Of a stretch of DNA of 64,000 nucleotides, positions 1-9,202 are shown one piece after another. The position numbers were made by a program, and so were the translations under genes. Below the pieces are notes generated by a model that saw nothing but the letters and a program-made list of their open reading frames with translations, made no database searches and was not told the DNA's origin. The stretch comes from Solidesulfovibrio aerotolerans (GTDB taxonomy: Bacteria; Desulfobacterota; Desulfovibrionia; Desulfovibrionales; Desulfovibrionaceae). The DNA is taken from contig NZ_WVUD01000023.1 in NCBI RefSeq assembly GCF_009856865.1, positions 1 through 64,000 of the forward strand, in the 5' to 3' direction. Position 1 is the stretch's first letter. Each line of letters starts with the position of its first letter.

Positions 1-155
1 CAGACCCCCACCCTCCCCAAAAACTTTTAAAGGGGTTGCAAGGGAATAGCCGGCTTTCTGACTGAAAGCGTTACTTTAATAAATTTCGATTAATTATTAA
101 AATGCACTGAAATACCAGGAGAAGCCTCCAGTCTGGTCGCTCTTTCGCGAACCTG

Positions 156-176
156 TCGGCCCCGCTTCGGGGCCGA
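156..176. repeat. GC-rich stem-loop, 9-bp stem with 3-nt loop
   Basis: Bases 156-164 pair perfectly with 168-176 around a CTT loop. There is no T-run on either side, so it is not a classical intrinsic terminator. It lies between the AT-rich patch and the longer inverted repeat at 189-252. Role unknown. Confidence 0.6.
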
Positions 177-188
177 GGGCACCTTGGA

Positions 189-252
189 GTGGGGCATTGC
201 GGCCGATGCGACCGGCGCGCCAGCGGCGGTTGCATCGGCCGCAATGCCCCAC
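189..252. repeat. long perfect inverted repeat (21-bp arms)
   Basis: Arm 189-209 is the exact reverse complement of 232-252, with a 22-nt GC-rich spacer. The core of the arm is GGGGCATTGCGGCCGATGC. A stem this long and perfect would form a very stable hairpin in RNA or act as a dyad in DNA. It carries no T-tract and no adjacent transposase gene. It could be a REP-like element or a transcript end for proS. Confidence 0.7.
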
Positions 253-324
253 CCCATCGTCGTCAGCCTGCCACCGCCCCTTCTCCCCACCCACTTCCCC
301 CACTCCCGCCCCCGTGCGGGGGGT

Positions 325-457
325 CCGGGGGATCATCCCCCCGGCAGGTCCAGGACAGCGTCCTGGCAGGGTCCGGGACAGCGTCCCGGCAGGGTCTGGG
401 ACAGAGTCCCAGCGGGTGCAGGGCAGCGCCCTGCCAGGGTCTGGGGCAGCGCCCCAG
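325..457. repeat. tandem array of six hairpins, about 23-bp period
   Basis: Six short palindromes follow each other: 325-344, 350-366, 373-389, 396-412, 418-434 and 441-457. The last five each have a perfect 7-bp stem and a 3-nt AGC or AGA loop, separated by GGCAGGGT-like linkers. Stem sequences differ between units (CCAGGAC, CCGGGAC, CTGGGAC, GCAGGGC, CTGGGGC), yet the partner arm always changes to match, so pairing is kept. The array ends one base from the proS stop codon, so it would form the 3' end of the proS transcript. Function unknown; it may act in termination or mRNA protection, or be a family of extragenic palindromes. Confidence 0.8.
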
Positions 458-458
458 T

Positions 459-2186
459 TTACTCCAGGCCCCAGCCCTGGCGGACGGTGTCACGCCAAGT
501 CATAAACGCCTCGAAAAAGCCGTCCAGCGGCAGTTCGCCTTTGAGGCTGATGCGGCGGTCTTTGGTTTCGACGATGCCGCGCGCCAGGCCTTTGCCGCCA
601 AGCGTCAGTTGGATGGGGAAGCCGATCAGGTCGGCGTCCTTGAATTTGACGCCGGGCCGTTCGTCGCGGTCGTCGAGGAGCACCTGGATGCCGGCCTTGG
701 TCAGGGCGGCGTAGATTTCGTCGGCCTTGGCGGTGGCGATTTCGTCCTTGGGGCTGAGATTAATGAGCGCCACTTCGAAGGGGGCGATGGGCGGCGGGAA
801 GACGATGCCTGAGGCGTCGTTATTCTGTTCGATGCAGGAAGCCACGATGCGCGACACGCCGATGCCGTAGCAGCCCATGATCATGAACTGTTCCTTGCCG
901 GCTTCGTCCAGGAACGTGGCATTGAGGGCTTCGGAGTACTTAAGCCCCAGCTTAAAGACGTGGCCGACTTCGATGCCCTTGGTGAACGTGAGCGTCGCGC
1001 CGCATTTGGGGCAGGGATCGCCCGGAGCGACTTCGCGCAGATCGGTGAACGAGACGATGGTGGCATCACGGCCGAGGTCCACGTGCAGCATGTGGGCGTC
1101 GGCGGCGTTGGCACCGACGATCCAGTCCGAGGCCAGGGCCAGTTCGCGGTCGGCGTAGATGGGGAGGGTCAAGCCCACCGGCCCGGCGAAGCCGACGGGC
1201 GCGCCGGTTGCGGCCACGACTTCTTCGGGCGTGGCCAGCCGGAGATCTTCCTTGGCGGCAAGCAGATTTTTCAGCTTTATTTCATTGAGTTCGCGATCGC
1301 CACGCACCAAAGCGGCCACAGGCTTGCCGTCGGCGATGTAGAGGAGCGTTTTGACCACGGCAGCGGGCGCGACCTTGAGGAAGGCGGCCACTTCCTCGAC
1401 GGTGTGGCTGCCCGGGGTGGCGATTTGCTCGGCCGGCGGGCAGGCCGGGATAGCGCCGGCAGAAGGACAGACGGCCTCGGCCTTTTCGAGGTTGGCCCCG
1501 TAGTCGCAGTCCGGGCAGGCCACTATGGTGTCTTCGCCGGTATCGGCCAGGACCATGAATTCGTGGGAGAACGAGCCGCCAATGGCCCCGGAGTCGGCGG
1601 AGACGGCCCGGAATTTAAGGCCCAGGCGGGTGAAGATGCGGGCGTAGGCCTCGTACATGGCCCAGTAGCTGGCATCGGCCCCGGCGTCGTCCTTATCGAA
1701 GGAATAGGCGTCCTTCATGACGAATTCCCGGCCGCGCATAAGGCCGAAGCGGGGACGGATTTCGTCGCGGAACTTGGTCTGAATCTGGTAGAGATTGACC
1801 GGCAACTGGCGGTAGGAGCGGATTTCGTGGCGTACCAGATCGGTAACCACTTCCTCGTGGGTGGGTCCGAGGCAGGATTCGCGGTCGTGGCGGTCCACGA
1901 AGCGCAGCAGTTCGCGGCCGTAGAAATCCCAGCGGCCGGATTCCTTCCACAGATCGGCGGGCTGCACGGCCGGCATGAGGATTTCGAGTGCTCCGGCCCG
2001 GTCCATCTCTTCGCGAACGATATTGGCAACGTTATTGAGCGCCCGAAGCCCCAGGGGCAGATAGGTGTAGATGCCGGCGGTGAGTTTGCGGATCATGCCG
2101 GCGCGCAGCAGGAGCTGGTGGCTGATGACCTCGGCCTCGGCCGGGGTTTCCTTAAGGGTGGGGGCGTAGTAGCGGCTCAGTCGCAT
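459..2186 (-). CDS. proS: prolyl-tRNA synthetase
   Basis: Cytoplasmic class II enzyme that charges tRNA-Pro with proline using ATP. The 575-residue length fits the bacterial-type ProRS with an inserted editing domain. The N-terminus has the expected class II core, with motif 2 in [17 protein letters not shown] (about residues 138-154). A YbaK-like insertion occupies roughly residues 230-390 and would hydrolyse mischarged Ala-tRNA-Pro. Motif 3 is [13 protein letters not shown], followed by the anticodon-binding domain ([20 protein letters not shown]). The ATG start overlaps the last 10 bases of ispG, so the two genes are probably translationally coupled. The hairpin array at 325-457 follows the stop directly. 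Confidence 0.97.
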   Translation of the reverse strand: MRLSRYYAPTLKETPAEAEVISHQLLLRAGMIRKLTAGIYTYLPLGLRALNNVANIVREEMDRAGALEILMPAVQPADLWKESGRWDFYGRELLRFVDRHDRESCLGPTHEEVVTDLVRHEIRSYRQLPVNLYQIQTKFRDEIRPRFGLMRGREFVMKDAYSFDKDDAGADASYWAMYEAYARIFTRLGLKFRAVSADSGAIGGSFSHEFMVLADTGEDTIVACPDCDYGANLEKAEAVCPSAGAIPACPPAEQIATPGSHTVEEVAAFLKVAPAAVVKTLLYIADGKPVAALVRGDRELNEIKLKNLLAAKEDLRLATPEEVVAATGAPVGFAGPVGLTLPIYADRELALASDWIVGANAADAHMLHVDLGRDATIVSFTDLREVAPGDPCPKCGATLTFTKGIEVGHVFKLGLKYSEALNATFLDEAGKEQFMIMGCYGIGVSRIVASCIEQNNDASGIVFPPPIAPFEVALINLSPKDEIATAKADEIYAALTKAGIQVLLDDRDERPGVKFKDADLIGFPIQLTLGGKGLARGIVETKDRRISLKGELPLDGFFEAFMTWRDTVRQGWGLE

Positions 2187-3280
2187 GCGGATTCCTTTTT
2201 TTCGGTGATAAAGCGTTCCAGTTCGTCCATAAAGGCCGGGATGAGGTTGGCGCTCCCGCGCACCTTGCCGAGCACCTCGCCCTTGCGGAAAATGATGCCG
2301 CAGTCGCGGCCGCCGGCAATGCCGATGTCGGCTTCCCGAGCCTCGCCCGGGCCGTTGACCACGCAGCCCATGACAGCCACGGTGAAAATTTCGGGCACGC
2401 CGCGCAGGCGTTCTTCCACGGCCTCGGCCAGCCCGACCAGATCGATTTCCGTGCGCCCGCAGGTGGGGCAGGAGATGATTTCCGGGCCGCGCGCACGCAG
2501 TTCGAGCGAACGCAGGATCTCGTAGGCCACGCCGATTTCGGTGACCGGATCACCGGTTAATGAGACGCGCAGGGTGTCGCCAAGGCCCTCGGCCAGGAGG
2601 ATGCCCAGGCCCACAGCGGATTTGACCGCCCCGCGCATGGGGGTTCCGGCCTCGGTGACGCCTATGTGCAAGGGATAATCAACGGCCGCGCCAAGCAGGC
2701 GGTAGGCGGCGATGGTGCGCAGCACGGAAGAGGATTTGAGCGAGACTTTGATGTCGTAAAAGCCCCGGGCTTCGAGGAAAGCAATGTGCGTGAGCGCGCT
2801 TTCGACCATGGCCTCGGGGGTGGGGCCGCCGTATTTTTTAAGCAACGCCTTATCCACGGACCCGGAATTGACACCAATGCGGATGGGGGCGTGGTGGGCC
2901 TTGGCAGCGTCCACCACCACATCCACAGCGGCCTCGGAGCCGATGTTGCCGGGATTGATGCGCAAGGCATCGACCCCGGCCTCCAGGGCGGCCACGGCGA
3001 GGCGGTGGTCAAAATGGATATCGGCCACCAGCGGCACTTTGGTGCCGGCCCGGATGGCGGCCAGGGCCGTGGCTGCGGCCTCGTCCAGGACGGCCAGACG
3101 CACGATCTCGCAGCCGGCGTCGGTGAGCGCCGCGATTTGGGCCAAGGTGGCGTCCACATCCCGGGTGTCGGTGTTGGTCATGCTCTGGACGCGCACGGGA
3201 TTGTCGCCACCGATGCCGATGGAGCCGAGGGTGACCGTGCGGGTCGGTCGTCGTGGGGAAAGAGGCGGCGTTTTTCGCAT
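2177..3280 (-). CDS. ispG: 4-hydroxy-3-methylbut-2-enyl diphosphate synthase
   Basis: Cytoplasmic [4Fe-4S] enzyme of the MEP isoprenoid pathway, converting ME-cPP to HMBPP. The 367-residue length is normal for the bacterial form. The N-terminal TIM barrel contains [12 protein letters not shown] and LRINPGNIG. The C-terminal cluster ligands are Cys271 and Cys274 ([11 protein letters not shown]) and Cys306 ([10 protein letters not shown]), with the fourth ligand Glu313, the pattern expected for IspG. The gene overlaps proS by 10 bases and is the first gene of this two-gene unit. A dyad at 3311-3344 lies upstream of its start. Confidence 0.97.
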   Translation of the reverse strand: MRKTPPLSPRRPTRTVTLGSIGIGGDNPVRVQSMTNTDTRDVDATLAQIAALTDAGCEIVRLAVLDEAAATALAAIRAGTKVPLVADIHFDHRLAVAALEAGVDALRINPGNIGSEAAVDVVVDAAKAHHAPIRIGVNSGSVDKALLKKYGGPTPEAMVESALTHIAFLEARGFYDIKVSLKSSSVLRTIAAYRLLGAAVDYPLHIGVTEAGTPMRGAVKSAVGLGILLAEGLGDTLRVSLTGDPVTEIGVAYEILRSLELRARGPEIISCPTCGRTEIDLVGLAEAVEERLRGVPEIFTVAVMGCVVNGPGEAREADIGIAGGRDCGIIFRKGEVLGKVRGSANLIPAFMDELERFITEKKESACD

Positions 3281-3310
3281 GGGGAATTTGGGTTGGGCGT
3301 TGTTGTGCCG

Positions 3311-3344
3311 GGCCGGCTACCGGGGCTGACTCCCCGGTCCGGCC
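3311..3344 (-). terminator. 13-bp hairpin between the 103-aa exported protein and ispG
   Basis: GGCCGG (3311-3316) and ACCGGGG (3319-3325) pair with CCCCGGT (3332-3338) and CCGGCC (3339-3344), with a 2-nt bulge and a 6-nt loop. It sits just downstream of the minus-strand gene at 3363 and upstream of ispG. No T-run follows, so a terminator role is only plausible. Confidence 0.4.
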
Positions 3345-3362
3345 GACAGGCTGGAAACAGGG

Positions 3363-3674
3363 CTAGCTGCCCTGCCCCACGGTAGTGATGTTTAAATAGA
3401 CCTCATCGCCGCTTTTTTTGACCACCGTACCGTCGATGCGGCAGTCGGCGTCCTTTTTGCCCAGGGCAAAAAGCTTCTCGATAACGTCCTTGGCCGTGAC
3501 GTCGTCACAGATGAGGAAGCTTTTTTTATCCTTGCTTTCAAACGCCAGGCAAATGGTCTCTTTCTGGGGATATTGTTGAATACCCGTCACCCGGCCGGTC
3601 AGGGTCACGGCTTCGGCGGCCAGGCCGGTGGCGGCGGCAAGAATCAAAGTGAGAGTCAACAGAAACGCACGCAT
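3363..3674 (-). CDS. small exported protein, unknown function (OB-fold-like)
   Basis: A 103-residue protein with a clear signal peptide (residues 1-20, MRAFLLTLTLILAAATGLAA). The mature part begins VTLTGRVTGIQQYPQKETICL, contains one Cys-Asp-Asp motif (ICDDVTAKDV) and a second Cys near residue 78. The small beta-rich character and TGRV start recall periplasmic OB-fold proteins, but I do not recognise a named family. The start is fixed by GGAGG 8 bases upstream of ATG; longer in-frame readings run into the next gene. It probably acts in the periplasm, and its two cysteines could form a disulfide. Confidence 0.8.
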   Translation of the reverse strand: MRAFLLTLTLILAAATGLAAEAVTLTGRVTGIQQYPQKETICLAFESKDKKSFLICDDVTAKDVIEKLFALGKKDADCRIDGTVVKKSGDEVYLNITTVGQGS

Positions 3675-3712
3675 CAATAAAACCTCCATGACGCGACGCC
3701 GGCAACAGCCAG

Positions 3713-4030
3713 TCATCGGGAACGCTCGTCTTGCTTGTCGGCAGGCGCGGCCGTGCCGGCGGGAATAAGCCACCAGATCGCCAGACAGATGGCGGCAACA
3801 TAGTACAGGATGTCCTGCTCCAGGAACCAGACAATGCACCGACGCGGTCCGGCGTCGTTGAGGGCAAAGATCCGGCGCACCAGGGCATCGGGGACAAAAT
3901 TGCCCAGCGGCCAGGCAAGCCACAGCCCCTCTCGCCACACGACAAACAGCCGCATGGCCAGCAGGCCGTAGAGGGCCGCCAGGCTTACCCACAGGCAGCC
4001 CCGGCCAAACACGTCGCCAGGGATCTTCAT
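3713..4030 (-). CDS. small membrane protein, two predicted TM segments
   Basis: A 105-residue hypothetical protein. Hydrophobic segments at about residues 11-29 (GCLWVSLAALYGLLAMRLF) and 71-90 (DILYYVAAICLAIWWLIPAG) suggest two inner-membrane helices, joined by a loop with a short Trp-rich stretch. The C-terminus is charged (DKQDERSR). It lies 38 bases upstream of the small exported protein in the same direction, so the two may be co-transcribed. No family recognised. Confidence 0.65.
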   Translation of the reverse strand: MKIPGDVFGRGCLWVSLAALYGLLAMRLFVVWREGLWLAWPLGNFVPDALVRRIFALNDAGPRRCIVWFLEQDILYYVAAICLAIWWLIPAGTAAPADKQDERSR

Positions 4031-4205
4031 GCCGTCCCGCCTTGTGTGCCATTTCCGCGTGGCCGCACTCTACGGACTGCGCGCCCGCCTGTAAACGGGT
4101 GCGGGGGGACCAGCCGTGGCAAATGTCGCTGGCGCTTACCGGCTGGTGGTCGCTGCCGGCCCTGCGCGGTGCGGGACCATCTTTGGCAAAATCGGCAGAG
4201 CTGCC

Positions 4206-4940
4206 CTACCCCAGAGCCTCGCCGCCGCGCAGATAGGCCAAGGCCTCGTCCCGGTCGGCAAACCGGGGGGCCTTGTCGGTGACGCCCAGCCGATCCAGGA
4301 CGCGCACGAAATTATCAGCCAGACCACATACAGCGGCCCGTTGGCCCGAAGCCAGGCAGGCGTCGGCGGCAGACAGCAGGACGTCCAGGCCCGCGCCGTT
4401 GATGGAAGCGTTGGGGGTAAAGGCAAACAGAATCGCAGTCGCCCCGTCCATCTCACGCAGGGCCCGGGTCAGATATGGCTCGGTTTCGCCGGTTAGGCTC
4501 CCCCGGATGTGGACGACGCCGATAGCCCCTTCCCGGGCAGCAGCCACATCGCCGAAGCTGCCGGCCGAGGCGACCATATCCAGGCGACCGTTGGCCCGGC
4601 CAAGGGCGGCTTCCAGGGTTTCGCGGCAAATGGGCTTGTCGATAAAATCCGTGGCCCGAAGCTCCAAAGCGGCCAGGGCCAGATCGGTGTCGCCGTGGCC
4701 GGTGATGACGATGACTTCAGTTTCCGGACAGCGTTTTTTGATGGCCCCGAGTACTTGCAGGCCGTCCATGCCGGGCATCTTGATGTCGGTGAGCACTATG
4801 GGCGGGGCCTCGGCGTCAAAGATAGCCAAGCCCTCCTCGCCGCTGGCCGCAATCAGCACCCGATAGCCGTAGGCCCCGAGATAAAGCTCAAACATTTGCA
4901 AGGTGGGTCGCTCGTCGTCGATGACCAGAATCGTGCGCAT
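4206..4940 (-). CDS. response regulator with C-terminal STAS output domain
   Basis: A 244-residue cytoplasmic protein. Residues 1-120 form a receiver domain with acidic residues Asp8/Asp9, phosphoacceptor Asp52 (LTDIKMPGMDG) and Lys102 (FIDKP). Residues about 140-240 resemble a STAS anti-sigma-antagonist domain (VVHIRGSLTGETEP ... ASINGAGLDVLLSAADAC), with a Ser/Asn-rich loop where STAS proteins carry their phosphorylation site. It lacks a DNA-binding domain, so output is probably by protein-protein switching. It follows the histidine kinase by 23 bases and the binding lipoprotein precedes that, which suggests one signalling pathway: ligand, kinase, REC-STAS protein. Confidence 0.88.
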   Translation of the reverse strand: MRTILVIDDERPTLQMFELYLGAYGYRVLIAASGEEGLAIFDAEAPPIVLTDIKMPGMDGLQVLGAIKKRCPETEVIVITGHGDTDLALAALELRATDFIDKPICRETLEAALGRANGRLDMVASAGSFGDVAAAREGAIGVVHIRGSLTGETEPYLTRALREMDGATAILFAFTPNASINGAGLDVLLSAADACLASGQRAAVCGLADNFVRVLDRLGVTDKAPRFADRDEALAYLRGGEALG

Positions 4941-4963
4941 ACGTTCTCCAGAACACTCTTGAA

Positions 4964-7000
4964 TCAGGTTGTTTGCTGGCTTGGAACGGCGGCGTCAAGC
5001 CCTGCACCCGGTATGGTCCTGGCGGCCGGAAAAGTCAGTCGAAACACACTTCCCTGCTCCGGGGCGCTGTCGACCTCAATCACTCCCCCGTAATCCCTGA
5101 CGATGCCGTAGGTTATGGCCAACCCAAGGCCCATGCCCTGGCCGGTTTCCTTGGTGGTGAAAAAGGGTTCGAAAATTTTTCGCCGCTCGCTTTCCGGGAT
5201 GCCGCAGCCGGTGTCGGAGACGGCGACAGTCACCCGCCCGTCGGCGCTTCGCGAGGTGATGGCCAGACGTCGCGGCCGTTCCCGGCCGGCCGGGCCGGCT
5301 TTGTCGATCATGGCGTCGCGGGCATTGACCACGAGGTTGAAAAAGACCTGTTCCAGGCGGTTGGCATGGGCCTTAATGAGCGCATCAGCGGTCAGATCGA
5401 GCGATATTTCGATGCCTTGCAAGGCTAATTCGTGGCCGATAATGGTGAACACGCCCCGGATGGGCTTGTTGATGTCCACGCTTTCCAGACGGGGCTCTGA
5501 TTTGCGGCCAAAATCGCGCAGATGGCCGATGATGGCCGCAGCCCGGTCCACTTGCTGGCTGACCTGTCCGGTGACCGTGGCCAGGGCTTCGGGCGTGGGC
5601 GTCTTGCCGGTTTCGGCCACCATCTTTAAATAGTCGCTGCCGATCTTTATGGCATTGAGCGGCTGGTTGAGTTCGTGGGCGATGCCGGCGGACATTTCGC
5701 CCAGGGTCTTCATCTTGCTGGCCTGGATGAGCTGGGCGTCTTTTTCCACCAGTTCGGTGATGTCGGTGGCCGAAACAATGACGGCGTCGCGGCCCCGGTA
5801 GGCGATGCGGCAGGCGTGGACGTTGACATAGAGCGGACTGCCGTCTTTGCGCACGTGGCGCAGCTTGGGAAACAGCACCCGGCCCGGGGCGTCGCGGTCG
5901 TGTAAATAGTCGGCCACCCCGCCGCCATCGGCTTCCGGTTCCAGATCGCCCACCTGCCGCCCGGACAGCTCCTTGCGCCTGTAGCCGTAAACGGCCTCAG
6001 CCTGGGAGTTGGCGTCGAGGATGCGGCCGCTCACCGCGTCCACCACAAAGACCGGATCAGGGTTGCTGTCAAACAGCGACCGGTATTTTTCCTCGGACTC
6101 CCGCAACCGGCGACGGTAGAGCCGAATACTCCAGACCATGTTGCTAAAGGATTCGGCGAGTTGGGCCACTTCGTCGCCGCCGCCGTCTTTGCGGTAAAAC
6201 CGGCACTCCCGGCAGGTCCGGGAATTGACCGGACTGACGGTGTCGGCGTCCGAGCGGTTCTGGTCGAAATGCCAGCAGGGCAGATCGGTGTCGGCATAGG
6301 CCTGGCAATGTTTGATGGCGTCGTCAGACAGGCCGAGCATGGCTTCGGGCGCATCCATGCTGCCCCGGCTGATTGCGTCGGCAGCTTGCGTTAAGCGCGA
6401 CAGCGGCCGGGCCACGGCATTGGACAGACGCAGCACGATCAGAAACATGACCACGGTGACGGCCGTTATAAAGCCCAGAAAGGTAGTGCGCAGCTTGCCG
6501 ACCAGGGAGTCGATGTGGCTTTTGGACAACCCGACGTGCACCGCCCCCAGGGTATAGATACCTTCGCGCACGGGCACGGCGATGTCGATGGCTTGGGTGC
6601 TCTCGAAATCGACTAAATCGATGCTGTACTCGGCGTTTTCGCGCAACGGGTTGATCGTGCGCAGATCTTCGGGAAACGGCCGGATAAAGGTGTTGGCCAG
6701 GGTGCGGCCCTCGTTGTCCTGAATAAAGATGTAGGACACGAGCACCTTGCGTTCGCCCAACTGGGCGGCGTCGAAAATGAGGCTGACCAGATTGGCCCGG
6801 TCCTTGTCGAGAATATAGCCGCTGGCCCGTTCGGCAATGCTCTGGCCGATGGCCACACCCCGCTGTTCGAGTTCGCGATTGAGGCTGGTTACCAGAATCC
6901 AGCGGGCCAAAATGGCAATGACCGCGCTGACCAGCAGCACCACCGCCATGGTGCCGCCAAACATTTTGAGTTTTAAACTGAAGCGTTGGGGGAACGGCAT
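4964..7000 (-). CDS. membrane PAS sensor histidine kinase with Cys cluster next to HAMP
   Basis: A 678-residue sensor kinase. TM1 lies at about residues 14-36 and TM2 at 173-191, with a periplasmic sensor region between. A HAMP segment (about 195-290) is interrupted by four cysteines: Cys232, Cys242, and Cys263/Cys266 (TCRECRF). A PAS domain (about 305-415) is followed by HisKA with His442 ([13 protein letters not shown]) and a HATPase with N-box (NLVVNARDA), G1 (DTGCGIP) and G2 (GMGLGLAI). It starts 4 bases after the binding lipoprotein gene and precedes the REC-STAS gene, so the three are surely one operon. The cysteines may bind metal, heme or an Fe-S cluster, or sense redox; this is inference. 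Confidence 0.93.
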   Translation of the reverse strand: MPFPQRFSLKLKMFGGTMAVVLLVSAVIAILARWILVTSLNRELEQRGVAIGQSIAERASGYILDKDRANLVSLIFDAAQLGERKVLVSYIFIQDNEGRTLANTFIRPFPEDLRTINPLRENAEYSIDLVDFESTQAIDIAVPVREGIYTLGAVHVGLSKSHIDSLVGKLRTTFLGFITAVTVVMFLIVLRLSNAVARPLSRLTQAADAISRGSMDAPEAMLGLSDDAIKHCQAYADTDLPCWHFDQNRSDADTVSPVNSRTCRECRFYRKDGGGDEVAQLAESFSNMVWSIRLYRRRLRESEEKYRSLFDSNPDPVFVVDAVSGRILDANSQAEAVYGYRRKELSGRQVGDLEPEADGGGVADYLHDRDAPGRVLFPKLRHVRKDGSPLYVNVHACRIAYRGRDAVIVSATDITELVEKDAQLIQASKMKTLGEMSAGIAHELNQPLNAIKIGSDYLKMVAETGKTPTPEALATVTGQVSQQVDRAAAIIGHLRDFGRKSEPRLESVDINKPIRGVFTIIGHELALQGIEISLDLTADALIKAHANRLEQVFFNLVVNARDAMIDKAGPAGRERPRRLAITSRSADGRVTVAVSDTGCGIPESERRKIFEPFFTTKETGQGMGLGLAITYGIVRDYGGVIEVDSAPEQGSVFRLTFPAARTIPGAGLDAAVPSQQTT

Positions 7001-7004
7001 GGGA

Positions 7005-8324
7005 TCACCGGCCAGCTTGCGGGGTCACAGCGTCACTGGCACCGTCAAGCTCCGTCGGTGGCGGCACTGCTTTCGCCGCAGCGTCCAAGACGTCCTTGAT
7101 GCGGCCCCAGTCCGTGACCATCTGAAACCGGCCGTGGTCGAACCGGGTGAAATAGACGCGCTCCAGACCCTGATGGCGGTCCGGGCCGTAGGTGACCGGG
7201 CTGGCGATGCCGACCGAAAAGGTGTCGATGGATTCGATGGCATCGAGAAAACGTTCCCGGGTCAGGTCGCGTCCGGCCCGGCGCAGCCCCTCCACCAGCA
7301 CCCGGGCGTTTAAAAACCCCTCCAGACCGACCACGTTGGGCCGCTCCTGGGGGAACGAGCGGGCCAGCAACCGGGCATAGTCCTGAACACCAGTTAAAAG
7401 GGCGGCCGATTCGGGCAGATCCGGCGACGGGACCACCTGGGACATGATAAGCGGCGTGTCGTCGCCAGGGCCGAGGATACGGGCGATTTCGTCGGCTCCG
7501 ACAAAGGAAACGGCGTAAAAAAGGCCTTTATACCCCCGCGCCCGGGCCAGTTTAATGGCCTTGGCGCACGGCCCGTAGGTGCCGATCATAACGATAGCCT
7601 GGGGATTGGCTTCCATAAGCCGCCCCAACCCCTCCTCCACGTCCATGGTGCCCCGGATGTAGGAACCGCGCGCCACGGGTGCCAGGCCCAGGGATTTTAG
7701 CGCCATCTCCGTGCCCTTGAGCCCGTCGAAGCCGTAGGCGTCGTACTGATAGAGCACGGCAATCCGGTCAAAGTGCAAGTCGCCCACCATATGGTCCACG
7801 GCGGCGGCGGTCTCCTGATAGTAGGAGGCCCGGATGTTGACGATATAGCGTCGAAACGGAAACCGCAGGACATCAGCTCCGGTGAAGCTGCCGACCAGCG
7901 GCACGCGGGCCTCTTCCAACAGCGGGATGATCTTGGCCGTGGTCGGAGTGCCGACGTAGCTGAACAGACAGAAAACCCGGTCCTCGACAATGAGTTGCTG
8001 GGTGTTGGCCACGCAGCGCGGCGGATCGTAGCCGTCGTCGAGGGTGATGAGCTTTAAGGTGCGTCCGGCCACGCCGCCGGCTTCGTTGACGGCGTTTAAA
8101 TAGGCCTGGGCACCGTAGAGGGTCTGTTTGCCGAGATAGCTGGCATGCCCGGTCAGCGGCAGGGAGCAGCCGATAACCACGGCGTCCTGGGTGACACCCG
8201 GGGTGTCGGCGGTGCCGGACTCAGGTGCGCTCCCATTGGAACAGGCGGCCAGGAACAGGACAACGCTGGCAACCCAAGGTGCCAGGGCGCGAAACAAGGG
8301 GGAAAAAGCGGTGGATGTGCCCAT
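7005..8324 (-). CDS. periplasmic ligand-binding lipoprotein (Leu/Ile/Val-binding family)
   Basis: A 439-residue type I periplasmic binding protein. The lipobox LFLAAC with Cys28 predicts a lipoprotein. The fold is typical of branched-chain amino-acid ABC binding proteins: VVIGCSLPLTGHASYLGKQ, YLNAVNEAGGVAGRTLKLI, and LTRERFLDAIES near the C-terminus. No permease or ATPase gene is nearby; the next gene, 4 bases on, is a histidine kinase. The likely role is therefore as the sensor's ligand-binding partner rather than an import component. The ligand cannot be told from sequence. No clear Shine-Dalgarno sequence precedes the ATG. Confidence 0.9.
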   Translation of the reverse strand: MGTSTAFSPLFRALAPWVASVVLFLAACSNGSAPESGTADTPGVTQDAVVIGCSLPLTGHASYLGKQTLYGAQAYLNAVNEAGGVAGRTLKLITLDDGYDPPRCVANTQQLIVEDRVFCLFSYVGTPTTAKIIPLLEEARVPLVGSFTGADVLRFPFRRYIVNIRASYYQETAAAVDHMVGDLHFDRIAVLYQYDAYGFDGLKGTEMALKSLGLAPVARGSYIRGTMDVEEGLGRLMEANPQAIVMIGTYGPCAKAIKLARARGYKGLFYAVSFVGADEIARILGPGDDTPLIMSQVVPSPDLPESAALLTGVQDYARLLARSFPQERPNVVGLEGFLNARVLVEGLRRAGRDLTRERFLDAIESIDTFSVGIASPVTYGPDRHQGLERVYFTRFDHGRFQMVTDWGRIKDVLDAAAKAVPPPTELDGASDAVTPQAGR

Positions 8325-8419
8325 AACGCAGAGATAGCAGATGTGCCCTGGGGTTGGTCAACCAGTGAAAACCGCCAGCGACGCGGGCCTTTCTTGCCGT
8401 CGGGGCAAACCGCCGCCTG

Positions 8420-8445
8420 CGGGAGGCCGTGGCAGCGGCCTCCCG
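8420..8445. terminator. 10-bp perfect hairpin downstream of fdhB
   Basis: CGGGAGGCCG (8420-8429) pairs with CGGCCTCCCG (8436-8445) around a 6-nt loop. It lies 20 bases beyond the fdhB stop, on the transcript's 3' side, and upstream of the binding-lipoprotein gene. No T-run follows, so it may be a transcript end or a stabilising hairpin. Confidence 0.45.
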
Positions 8446-8465
8446 AAGCGGACGGAAGCGGGAAC

Positions 8466-9188
8466 CTAACTAAAGGCCCGAAGCGGTCGCATGACCTTGG
8501 CCAAAAAGGCCTTGCGGCTTAAGGGGCGCGGGCCGGCATCGCCGAACTGGAGATGCTTGTAGTAGGCGCTCGGCGGTTGGGTGCACAGGAAGATAACCCG
8601 CACCGAGTCGGCATCCACCAGTTCCGCCTTGGGGAACTTGACTTTGAGCTTGGCCAGACGGTCGCGGGCCAGGGCCAGCATCTCGTCGCGGTCGCCAAAG
8701 TTCATGGTTCCGGTGGGACAGGTCTGCACGCACGAGGGCACCATGCCGGCATGGATGCGGTCGTTGCACAGATCGCATTTGTACATGAGCTTGGTGGCTT
8801 TATCGACGCGGGGGATGTCGTAGGGACAGGCCTCGCGAATGCCCTGGGCGTTTAAGCCCTTGCATTTTTCGGTAAATACCACTGCCCCGGTTTGCGGGTC
8901 CTGCATGATGGCGTCCGGGACTTCGGCGTCGCCGACCATCTTGCACGGCGCGTCTAAGCAGTGCCGGCACTGATCCGGGAGAAACAGCCAATGGAACTTG
9001 CCATCGATGGTTTTCTCGGAAAAACGCACCACTTTCAGCGTCTGCCAGGACAGGTCCGGCGGATTCTGGTGCGAACCGGTATTTTCCGTGGGTTCCACGG
9101 GTTTGTTCTTCCACTGCTTGCAGGCGATCTGGCAACCCCGACAGCCGGTGCAGCGCGACAGGTCAACAAAGAAGGTTTTTCCAGTCAT
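8466..9188 (-). CDS. fdhB: formate dehydrogenase iron-sulfur (beta) subunit
   Basis: A 240-residue electron-transfer subunit with four [4Fe-4S] clusters. The ligand groups are CTGCRGCQIAC, CRHCLDAPC, CKGLNAQGIREACPYD and KCDLCNDRI with CVQTCPTG. It passes electrons from the FdhA active site to periplasmic cytochromes. The ATG at 9188 is chosen because GGGAGG stands about 9 bases upstream and the protein begins MTGKTFFVDLSRC; the longer upstream frame lies inside fdhA. No signal peptide or C-terminal anchor is visible, so it is probably exported together with the Tat-targeted FdhA as a soluble heterodimer. Confidence 0.95.
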   Translation of the reverse strand: MTGKTFFVDLSRCTGCRGCQIACKQWKNKPVEPTENTGSHQNPPDLSWQTLKVVRFSEKTIDGKFHWLFLPDQCRHCLDAPCKMVGDAEVPDAIMQDPQTGAVVFTEKCKGLNAQGIREACPYDIPRVDKATKLMYKCDLCNDRIHAGMVPSCVQTCPTGTMNFGDRDEMLALARDRLAKLKVKFPKAELVDADSVRVIFLCTQPPSAYYKHLQFGDAGPRPLSRKAFLAKVMRPLRAFS

Positions 9189-9202
9189 GACAGCGGTCCT
9201 CC

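Larger units (their letters stand above)
1..458. other. gene-free region downstream of proS
   Basis: I see no credible gene in these 458 bases: the reading frames crossing them are GC-rich, proline/arginine-rich and lack a ribosome binding site. The stretch holds an AT-rich patch (about 68-105), a 9-bp GC hairpin (156-176), a 21-bp inverted repeat (189-252) and a tandem hairpin array (325-457), listed separately. Bases 1-50 read, on the minus strand, as a run of Cs and Ts around a short A/T core. Confidence 0.7.

Noticed and set aside
90-812. Reading frames over the first 800 bases on both strands
   Set aside because: They are GC-skewed low-complexity shadows of the hairpin region or of proS; none has a ribosome binding site.
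960-2525. Long plus-strand open frame of about 520 codons
   Set aside because: It is antisense to proS and ispG, whose protein motifs are unmistakable. Long antisense frames are common at this GC content.
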